A stretch of DNA of 12,957 bases from Verrucomicrobiota bacterium (GTDB lineage: Bacteria; Verrucomicrobiota; Lentisphaeria; Oligosphaerales; Oligosphaeraceae): positions 1 through 12,957 of the forward strand of contig JAKLHU010000013.1 of NCBI GenBank assembly GCA_022709995.1. The letters are read 5' to 3'. A program made the translations under genes and the position numbers. The notes under the pieces were generated by a model. That model was not told the origin of the DNA and did not search any database. It saw only the letters and a list, made by a program, of their open reading frames with translations. Positions 7,548-12,957 of the stretch are shown in pieces. How positions within the stretch are numbered: position 1 is the first letter of the stretch; each line of letters starts with the position of its first letter.

Positions 7548-7585
7548 ACGGGGCCGGCCGCTGACAACGCGCGGACCGGCCCCGT
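7548..7585 (+). other. Strong GC-rich RNA hairpin upstream of araB (second of two)
   Basis: ACGGGGCCGG (7548-7557) is perfectly complementary to CCGGCCCCGT (7576-7585). CCGC (7558-7561) continues the stem with GCGG (7571-7574), leaving one bulged A at 7575 and a 9-nt loop. The structure ends 21 nt before the araB ATG and only two T residues follow. Candidate roles are termination or attenuation without a U tract, transcript stabilisation, or modulation of araB translation. Confidence 0.5.
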
Positions 7586-7606
7586 TCACCCCAACCGGGC
7601 AGACCC

Positions 7607-9166
7607 ATGCGAGATGTCTTCATCGGCCTGGACTTCGGCACCGACAGCGTGCGCACCGCCCTGATCACCGCCGAAGGCGAGATGATCGCGACTGCCGTGC
7701 AAGAGTACCCCCGCTGGAAAAACGGTCTGCACTGCGATGCCGCCGCCGGCCAGTTCCGGCAACATCCCCTGGATTATTTAGAGGCCATGACCGCGACCGT
7801 CCGGACGGCGCTGGCCAACGCCGCCCTGGACCCGGCCCGGGTGGCCGGAATCGGCGTCGACACCACCGGCTCCACGCCATGCGCCGTCGACGCCGCCGGC
7901 GTGCCCCTGGCCCTGCGCCCGGATTTCCAAGCCAATCCGAACGCGATGTTCGTGCTGTGGAAAGACCACACGGCCAGCGCCGAAGCGGACCGCATCAACG
8001 AAGTCGCCCATAATTGGGCCGGGGTCGACTACACCAGCTACTCCGGCGGGACGTACTCGTGCGAATGGTTCTGGAGCAAGCTGCTGCACGTGCTGCGCGA
8101 CGACCGCGCCGTGCGCGCGGCCGCCGCCGGATTCGTCGAACATTGCGATTGGATCACGGCCGCGCTGGCCGGCGCCCCCGTCCGGCCCGGCCGCTGCGCC
8201 GCCGGCCACAAGGCCATGTGGCACGCGTCCTGGGGCGGACTGCCCGGCGACGACTTCCTGCGCGCCGCCGACCCGCTTCTGGCCGGCTGGCGTGAACGCC
8301 TCTATCACGACACGTACACGGCCGACCTGCCGGTCGGCGCCTTGACGCCGGCCTGGGCGGAACGGCTCGGGCTGCCTCCCGGCGTCGCCGTGGCCGGCGG
8401 CGCCATCGATTGCCACGTCGGCGCGGTCGGCGCCGGCATCACTCCCGGCCAGATGGTCAAAGTCATGGGCACGTCCACCTGCGATGTGCTGGTGGCGCCG
8501 AAAGTCGACCATTGCGTGCGCGGCATCTGCGGCCAGGTCGACGGCTCGGTGCTGCCGGGGCTGACCGGCCTGGAAGCCGGGCAGTCGGCGTTCGGCGACG
8601 TCTACGCCTGGTTCCGGCGCTTCCTCGGCTATGGCGGCGACGTCGATTTCACGCGCCTGTCGGCCGACGCCGAGCAGGTCCAGCCCGGCGCCGTCCTGGC
8701 CTTGGACTGGCTCAACGGCCGCCGCAGTCCGGATGCCAATTCGCAAGTGACCGGCGCGCTTACCGGCCTGAACCTGGCGACGACTCCGCCGATGGTTTTC
8801 CGGGCTTTGATTGAGGCCACGGCTTGTGGTTCCCGGGCCATTCTGGAGCGTTTCCGCGAGGAGGGCATTGCCGTGAATGGCATTAGCGCCGTCGGCGGCA
8901 TTGCCCGCAAGTCGCCGCTGGTCATGCAGATTTGCGCGGATGTCTTGCAGGTGCCGTTGCGGATCGTCAAGTCGGAACAGGCCTGCGCCTTAGGCGCCGC
9001 CATGTTCGCCGCCGCCGCCAGCGGATTTTATCCCGACGTGATGACCGCCATGACCAGGATGGAATCGGGATTCGATGCCGTCTACGAACCGCGCCCCGGC
9101 CTGGCCCCCGGCTATGACCAGCTGTACCGGCGCTATCGGGCGCTGGGCGCGGCGCTGGAAAATTGA
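7607..9166 (+). CDS. araB: Ribulokinase (FGGY carbohydrate kinase)
   Basis: ATP-dependent kinase phosphorylating L-ribulose to L-ribulose 5-phosphate in arabinose catabolism. It aligns well, from memory, with E. coli AraB throughout: 'GLDFGTDSVR' (7-16, phosphate-binding loop), 'GIGVDTTGSTP' (81-91), 'LALRPDFQANPNAMFVLWKD' (101-120), 'GRCAAGHKAMWHASWGGLP' (195-213), 'GGAIDCHVGAVGAG' (264-277) with D269 as the probable catalytic base, 'KVMGTSTCD' (285-293), 'GQVDGSVLPGLTGLEAGQSA' (309-328) and 'AVGGIARKS' (428-436) in the ATP lobe. At 519 aa it is shorter than the 566-aa E. coli enzyme: the insert before 'LDWLNGRR' is about 20 residues shorter and the C-terminal tail is reduced. There is no clear Shine-Dalgarno before ATG 7607, and a strong hairpin lies just upstream. 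No araA or araD is present in the window; it is paired with a Gfo/Idh/MocA dehydrogenase instead. The stretch about 8795-8960 uses more T-ending codons than the rest. Confidence 0.95.
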   Translation: MRDVFIGLDFGTDSVRTALITAEGEMIATAVQEYPRWKNGLHCDAAAGQFRQHPLDYLEAMTATVRTALANAALDPARVAGIGVDTTGSTPCAVDAAGVPLALRPDFQANPNAMFVLWKDHTASAEADRINEVAHNWAGVDYTSYSGGTYSCEWFWSKLLHVLRDDRAVRAAAAGFVEHCDWITAALAGAPVRPGRCAAGHKAMWHASWGGLPGDDFLRAADPLLAGWRERLYHDTYTADLPVGALTPAWAERLGLPPGVAVAGGAIDCHVGAVGAGITPGQMVKVMGTSTCDVLVAPKVDHCVRGICGQVDGSVLPGLTGLEAGQSAFGDVYAWFRRFLGYGGDVDFTRLSADAEQVQPGAVLALDWLNGRRSPDANSQVTGALTGLNLATTPPMVFRALIEATACGSRAILERFREEGIAVNGISAVGGIARKSPLVMQICADVLQVPLRIVKSEQACALGAAMFAAAASGFYPDVMTAMTRMESGFDAVYEPRPGLAPGYDQLYRRYRALGAALEN

Positions 9167-9210
9167 CTGGCGGCAAGCTGCCGCGCAGGGAGCCGGAGCT
9201 CCGCCGCCAG
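9167..9210 (+). other. Potential three-way-junction RNA immediately after araB
   Basis: CTGGCGGC (9167-9174) pairs with GCCGCCAG (9203-9210), an 8-bp closing helix. Enclosed are two abutting hairpins: CTGC-CGC-GCAG (9178-9188) and GGAGC-CGGA-GCTCC (9189-9202). Only AAG (9175-9177) stays unpaired at the junction. It begins at the base after the araB stop codon. A further hairpin follows at 9233-9270 (GGCCA/TGGCC outside GCTCC/GGAGC). Likely a 3'-end structure of the araB message; no T tract follows. Confidence 0.4.
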
Positions 9211-9346
9211 GATGATGCACGGCGGCGCGATTGGCCATGCTCCGCGCGTGAAGCCGGAGCTGCCGTGGCCGAAAATCAGCCCTGGCCGGCCGGCACGGCG
9301 CGCGACGGCATATTTTGTCGGTTTCCGGAAAAATCTCGGTCGCCGA

Positions 9347-9375
9347 TTTGCACAGCGGCGGAAATCATCTATCTT
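9347..9375 (+). promoter_or_regulatory. Candidate tRNA-Leu promoter
   Basis: TTTGCA (9347-9352) and TATCTT (9370-9375), spaced 17 bp, each match the sigma70 consensus at 4 of 6 positions. Initiation would fall near 9382, leaving a leader of about 9 nt before the mature tRNA. The local drop in GC fits a promoter; boxes are weak. Confidence 0.35.
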
Positions 9376-9390
9376 ATTGGCGGTACACGG

Positions 9391-9476
9391 GCCGAAGTGG
9401 CGGAATGGCAGACGCGCTAGACTCAAAATCTGGTGTCCGCAAGGGCGTGTGGGTTCGACTCCCACCTTCGGTACCA
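9391..9476 (+). tRNA. tRNA-Leu(CAA)
   Basis: Class II tRNA of 86 nt with encoded CCA (9474-9476). Acceptor stem GCCGAAG (9391-9397) pairs with CTTCGGT (9466-9472), including one G-U at the first pair. Anticodon stem CTAGA (9417-9421)/TCTGG (9429-9433) encloses the loop CTCAAAA, placing anticodon CAA at 9424-9426, which reads UUG leucine codons. A long variable arm (about 9434-9448) is present, as in tRNA-Leu. T arm GTGGG (9449-9453)/CCCAC (9461-9465) with loop TTCGACT. The D-arm region GTGGCGGAATGGCAGACGC is typical of bacterial tRNA-Leu. No repeat of its 3' end was found downstream in the window. Confidence 0.97.
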
Positions 9477-9485
9477 TTGAATATC

Positions 9486-9520
9486 AAGGACTTACGACTA
9501 AAACCGTAGGTCCTTTTTTT
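9486..9520 (+). terminator. Rho-independent terminator of tRNA-Leu
   Basis: AAGGACTTACG (9486-9496) pairs with CGTAGGTCCTT (9505-9515), with one T-G wobble, across the 8-nt loop ACTAAAAC. A run of seven T (9514-9520) follows. It starts 9 nt after the tRNA CCA end. This is the only clear intrinsic terminator in the window. Confidence 0.92.
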
Positions 9521-9521
9521 A

Positions 9522-9705
9522 TGCCGTTTTAGTGCCGTGTATCGTTCTGAAACGTTCTGTTTTGACCTGAAATTGAAAAATAAGTGTATCAACTTTTTTC
9601 CGTCTAATTCCCGTCTGGTGTCGGCGCTTTTTACCTTGGCGACCCGTCCGGCGATGACATCGGAGCGGCCGCAGACGAGTTTTTGATACAAGAATGATAC
9701 AAGAA
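9522..9705. repeat. Array of short direct repeats with 10-11 bp period downstream of the tRNA
   Basis: Four pairs of direct repeats follow one another: TGCCGT at 9522 and 9533 (period 11), CGTTCTG at 9543 and 9553 (period 10), CCGTCT at 9600 and 9611 (period 11), and TGATACAAGAA at 9684 and 9695 (11-bp units exactly in tandem). In addition, GTGTATC occurs at 9537 and 9584, and GTATCAA (9586-9592) is inverted relative to TTGATAC (9683-9689). One-turn spacing suggests proteins bound on one face of the helix, for example integrase arm sites or an excisionase/regulator array. That role is inference. Confidence 0.45.
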
Positions 9706-10151
9706 TAGAGCGGTTTCCTGGCTAAAAATGGCTTTCTGGTCGCGTCGAGGACTCCGGCTTCCTGCCTGGAACGTGGACGACGCGGGCGGTTTCGATCATC
9801 ACCGGGTGACACCGGCTTCGGCAATGAGCCCGCGACGACGACGGCCAGGCGCGCGGCGTCAGGCGTGTCTTGTGTCGACGGCGCCAGGGTGCGGCTGCTT
9901 TTCAATGGAAACGAACCTGCCGGCGCCTTGGAGTAATCCGCGTTGCGCGGCTTTGCCAAGTCCATACGGAGAAAAATTGAGCTTGGCAAGGACCTATATC
10001 TACGGTTTAGAGGAGCAAAAAAACGTTTCGGGGTTATGGTTATACTTCAGAAAAGCCACGGGCAGAAGCTGACTGATGCCCTTTCCATTCGACTATAGTT
10101 TACCCGGATGCCGCCAGGCGCCCGGCGACGAACTGCACATTGGAGCTTGCC
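9706..10151. other. Gene-free region upstream of the restriction-modification gene
   Basis: I see no convincing gene here. Structures present: CGCGGGC (9781-9787) with inverted GCCCGCG (9828-9834), enclosing the 11-bp palindrome TCACC-G-GGTGA; and TTGCCAAG (9953-9960) with inverted CTTGGCAA (9982-9989), a dyad with a 21-nt centre whose right arm contains a -35-like TTGGCA. Possible -10 boxes for the downstream gene are TATACT (10041-10046) and TATAGT (10094-10099), neither with a convincing -35. It could hold a promoter/operator region, a small RNA or remnants of a decayed mobile-element gene. Confidence 0.35.
10142..10145 (+). promoter_or_regulatory. Ribosome-binding site fixing the start of the Type ISP gene
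   Basis: GGAG lies 6 nt upstream of ATG 10152 and is the best site near the beginning of the conserved nuclease domain, so it decides the start of a gene whose other end lies outside the window. Confidence 0.6.
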
Positions 10152-12957
10152 ATGACGGTTCAGGAAATTCTTGCGGTCTACCGCGCGCAGTCTTTTTCAG
10201 AGCACCATAAGGGAGAACGTTTTGAAAGGCTGATGCAGGCATTTCTCAAGACCTCGCCGTTGTACTGCAATCTGTTCAAGCGGATTTGGATGTGGGAGGA
10301 CTTCCCGGCGCGCCAGGACTTCGGCGGCAAGGACATCGGCATTGACCTGGTGGCCGAAACCGGCGATGGCGAATTCTGGGCAGTTCAATGCAAGTGCTAC
10401 GCGGCCGACGCCCGGGTGACCAAGCCGATGGTCGATTCCTTCCTGGCGACGTCCTGCAAGATGTTCCAGATGCCCGGCGCTGCCGAAAAAACCGGATTTG
10501 CCCATCGCCTGTGGATTGCCACGACCGACCACTGGAACGCGGAAGCGGAAAGCATCATCAAGGATACCCGGCCGCCGGTGACCCGCATCCTGCTGAGCGA
10601 TCTGGAAAATGCCGGCGTGGACTGGGGGAAGATTTACCAGGGACAAAGCGGCGGTCCGGCGTTGGTGCGCCCCAAGACTGTCCGTGAGCATCAGCACGTG
10701 GCGATTGAACAGTTCCACCAGCATTTCCTACAGCAGGACCGCGGCCGGCTGATCATGGCCTGCGGGACTGGCAAGACCTTCACTTCCTTGAAAATCATGG
10801 AGCAGCAGACCGGTGGGAAAGGCCTGGCCCTCTTCCTGGTCCCGTCGATCGCCCTGCTGAATCAGGCCTTGATTGCGTGGATGACCGATGCCTCCATTCC
10901 CGTCCTGCCAATCTGCGTCTGTTCGGATGCCAAGGCCAGCCGGAAACGCGTGCAAATAGACGATTCCGCCGACATGGCGGTGGTCGATCTGGCCCTGCCG
11001 GCGACCACCGATGTCAATTCCGTCGTCCGGCAACTGCACCAGGCCCGCGAAACCGAGGTTCTCGCGGTGGTCTTTGCGACCTATCAGTCCATCGACGTGG
11101 TTTCCCAGGCCCAGGCCATCATGAATGACAGCGCCCCGGGCAGCTGCGTGTTCGACCTGATCGTCTGCGACGAAGCCCACCGCACCACGGGCGTGACTCT
11201 GAAAGACTCCGACGAGTCGTCATTTGTCAAAGTGCATGACAACGACTTCCTGCCCGCCCGCAAACGCCTGTACATGACCGCCACCCCCCGGCTTTACACC
11301 GATGACAGCAAAAGCAAGGCCAAGGAGGCCGAGGCGATTCTCTGTTCCATGGACGACCCGGCCATCTACGGGGAAGAGGTCTACCGGATTGGCTTTGGCG
11401 AGGCCGTGGCCAAAGAACTGCTGTCCGACTACAAGGTGCTGGTCCTGACCGTCAGCGACCGCGACATCCCGCCTTCCCTGCAGAAGTCCATGGCCAATGG
11501 CGAAATGGAAATCAACACCGACGACGCGGCCAAACTGGTCGGCTGCATCAGCGCCTTGTCGAAACGGATGCTGATTGACGAGGAGCTGCTCAAGGGACCG
11601 GACCCCGAGCCCATGCGCAGCGCCGTGGCCTTCTGCTCCAATATCAAGGTCTCCAAGCAAATCACGACTGCATTCAAGGAGTTCGGACAAAAATACTACG
11701 CTGCCCTGGATGAAGAAGCCCGGTCGGAGGTCGTGCGCATTGACACGGACCACGTCGATGGCACGATGGCGGCGACGGAGCGCAGCGCCAAGCTGCAATG
11801 GCTGGCCAGCGTCAAACCGAACAATCCGCATTGCCACATCCTGCACAACGTCCGCTGCCTGTCGGAAGGCGTTGACGTGCCGTCGCTGGATGCGGTGCTG
11901 TTCCTTTCCCCGCGCAATTCCCAAGTTGACGTGGTGCAGTCGGTGGGGCGGGTCATGCGCCGCGCCCCGGGCAAGAAGTATGGCTATATCATCATTCCGG
12001 TGGTCATCCCGTCCGATGTGTCGCCGGATGAAGCGCTCGACGACAACGAGCGGTTCAAGGTCGTCTGGTCGGTGCTGAACGCCCTGCGGGCGCATGACGA
12101 CCGCTTCAATGCCATGGTCAACAAGATTGAATTGAACAAGAAAACCCGCCCTGACAAAGTTATTATCACGCCCCCGTGGCCGCCGGTCAACAACGAAGAT
12201 GAAGACAAACCGGTGGCGCCTCGCCAGCTGGATTTCCAATTCGTCCAAGGCCTGCAGAACGCGATCTATGCCCGGATGGTGGAGAAGGTCGGCAGCCGCC
12301 GCTACTGGGAGCAATGGGCCAGCGACGTGGCCGACATCGCCAAACGTCATATTGAACGCATCACCAAACTGGTCGCCCAGTCGGCCGAGCACCAGCAGGC
12401 CTTTGCCGACTTCCTGGCCGGACTGCGCAAGAACATCAACCCCAGCGTCACCCAGGCCGAGGCGATTGAGATGCTCTCCCAGCACATGATCACCAGACCG
12501 GTATTTGAAGCGTTGTTCGAGGACTATTCCTTTGTCCGCAGCAACCCCATCTCCATTGCCATGCAGAAAATGCTTGACCTGCTGGAGGACGCGACCCTGG
12601 AGAAGGACCAGGAAGTGCTGCAGAAGTTCTACCAGTCCGTCCAGGAGCGGGCTTCAGGCATCGACAACGCCGAAGGACGCCAGCGAGTCATCGTCGAACT
12701 GTATGACAAGTTTTTCCGGACGGCCTTCCCGCTGACGGTGGAAAAGCTGGGCATCGTCTACACCCCCGTCGAGGTCGTCGATTTCATTGTCCGCTCGGTG
12801 GCCGAAGTCCTCCGGCGGGAGTTCGACCGCGAACTGTCCGATGAGAACATCCATATCCTGGACCCCTTCACCGGCACCGGCACGTTCATCACCCGGCTGC
12901 TGCAATGCGGCCTGATCACCCGGGAAGCGCTCGAACGCAAGTACAGCCGCGAAATCC
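10152..12957 (+). CDS. Type ISP single-chain restriction-modification enzyme (3' partial)
   Basis: A single open frame of 935 codons continues past the window end, so about the first 60% of a protein of roughly 1,600 aa (LlaGI/LlaBIII type) is present. Domains in order: Mrr-like PD-(D/E)xK nuclease at about 20-150 ('GGKDIGIDLVAE' with D65; 'AVQCKC' with Q79 and K81); superfamily 2 helicase motor with a Q-like 'RPKTVREHQ' (173-181), Walker A 'ACGTGKT' (203-209), 'LFLVPSIALLNQA' (227-239), DEAH (340-343), 'MTATPR' (375-380) and 'QSVGRVMRR' (596-604); a helical coupler (about 690-850); then the N6-adenine methyltransferase start, with motif X 'GIVYTPVEVVDFIV' (867-880) and SAM-binding 'DPFTGTGTF' (904-912). 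The NPPY/W motif and target-recognition domain lie beyond the edge. Such enzymes methylate one strand of a short asymmetric site and cut unmodified invading DNA after translocation, in cis. No methyltransferase or specificity partner gene is needed. Confidence 0.92.
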   Translation, partial: MTVQEILAVYRAQSFSEHHKGERFERLMQAFLKTSPLYCNLFKRIWMWEDFPARQDFGGKDIGIDLVAETGDGEFWAVQCKCYAADARVTKPMVDSFLATSCKMFQMPGAAEKTGFAHRLWIATTDHWNAEAESIIKDTRPPVTRILLSDLENAGVDWGKIYQGQSGGPALVRPKTVREHQHVAIEQFHQHFLQQDRGRLIMACGTGKTFTSLKIMEQQTGGKGLALFLVPSIALLNQALIAWMTDASIPVLPICVCSDAKASRKRVQIDDSADMAVVDLALPATTDVNSVVRQLHQARETEVLAVVFATYQSIDVVSQAQAIMNDSAPGSCVFDLIVCDEAHRTTGVTLKDSDESSFVKVHDNDFLPARKRLYMTATPRLYTDDSKSKAKEAEAILCSMDDPAIYGEEVYRIGFGEAVAKELLSDYKVLVLTVSDRDIPPSLQKSMANGEMEINTDDAAKLVGCISALSKRMLIDEELLKGPDPEPMRSAVAFCSNIKVSKQITTAFKEFGQKYYAALDEEARSEVVRIDTDHVDGTMAATERSAKLQWLASVKPNNPHCHILHNVRCLSEGVDVPSLDAVLFLSPRNSQVDVVQSVGRVMRRAPGKKYGYIIIPVVIPSDVSPDEALDDNERFKVVWSVLNALRAHDDRFNAMVNKIELNKKTRPDKVIITPPWPPVNNEDEDKPVAPRQLDFQFVQGLQNAIYARMVEKVGSRRYWEQWASDVADIAKRHIERITKLVAQSAEHQQAFADFLAGLRKNINPSVTQAEAIEMLSQHMITRPVFEALFEDYSFVRSNPISIAMQKMLDLLEDATLEKDQEVLQKFYQSVQERASGIDNAEGRQRVIVELYDKFFRTAFPLTVEKLGIVYTPVEVVDFIVRSVAEVLRREFDRELSDENIHILDPFTGTGTFITRLLQCGLITREALERKYSREI

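Noticed and set aside
9374..9691. Minus-strand ORF covering the tRNA-Leu gene
   Set aside because: Its C-terminal half is the antisense translation of the tRNA (the familiar 'SRTHTPLRTPDFESSASAIPP' type of artefact). The overlapping minus-strand ORF 9133-9477 is the same kind of artefact.
9519..9989. Possible minus-strand remnant of an integrase gene downstream of the tRNA
   Set aside because: The translation is basic and disordered, and I see none of the Arg...HxxR...Tyr motifs of tyrosine recombinases.
9728..10072. Possible small plus-strand gene of 114 codons before the restriction-modification gene
   Set aside because: No ribosome-binding site, Arg/Pro/Ala-rich composition, no recognisable domain.
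11220..12485. Minus-strand ORF of 421 codons antisense to the Type ISP gene
   Set aside because: The sense frame carries all helicase motifs; the antisense product is low-complexity.
1..12957. CRISPR array or insertion sequence
   Set aside because: No regularly spaced repeats of suitable length, no transposase, and no long terminal inverted repeats were seen anywhere in the window.

Overview
The window is GC-rich bacterial chromosome with mostly C/G-ending codons and long spurious antisense ORFs. Gene content (an uncharacterised C45-family hydrolase, a six-hairpin glycosidase-like protein, a Gfo/Idh/MocA oxidoreductase, an AraB-type ribulokinase) and an intergenic palindrome that reads 'TGWKPV' on the minus strand suggest the Planctomycetes-Verrucomicrobia-Lentisphaerae group, perhaps Lentisphaerae. 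This placement is inference from gene style; the window has no rRNA or other marker gene.

Layout. 1-3930 (+): the end of a large uncharacterised protein with a probable C-terminal sugar-binding-like beta-sandwich, then mgtE (Mg2+ channel/transporter), then an MTA/SAH-deaminase-type amidohydrolase. A short perfect palindrome (3965-3983) separates these from a convergent minus-strand pair, 6168-4005: a C45 (penicillin acyltransferase-like) hydrolase followed 40 nt later by an alpha/alpha-toroid glycosidase-like protein. A 273-nt divergent intergenic region follows, with a candidate -10 and dyad for the minus-strand pair and a candidate sigma70-like promoter overlapped by a dyad for the plus-strand sugar genes. 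6442-9166 (+) holds the Gfo/Idh/MocA dehydrogenase and araB, separated by two strong RNA hairpins. A 44-nt potential three-way-junction RNA begins right after the araB stop.

9391-9476 is a tRNA-Leu(CAA) with encoded CCA and its own Rho-independent terminator. Next comes an AT-richer, gene-free stretch of about 630 nt. It carries several pairs of short direct repeats spaced 10-11 bp, as expected for recombinase arm sites or another helically phased protein array. From 10152 to the window end runs one very long gene cut by the window edge. It has an Mrr-like PD-(D/E)xK nuclease, a superfamily 2 helicase motor and the start of an N6-adenine methyltransferase in one polypeptide, which is the architecture of a single-chain Type ISP restriction-modification enzyme. 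A defence gene just downstream of a tRNA suggests the left edge of a genomic island; no integrase is visible here.

The clearest observations for follow-up are the Type ISP enzyme with its tRNA-proximal repeat array, the C45 hydrolase/toroid glycosidase pair with its own candidate operator, and the structured RNAs around araB.
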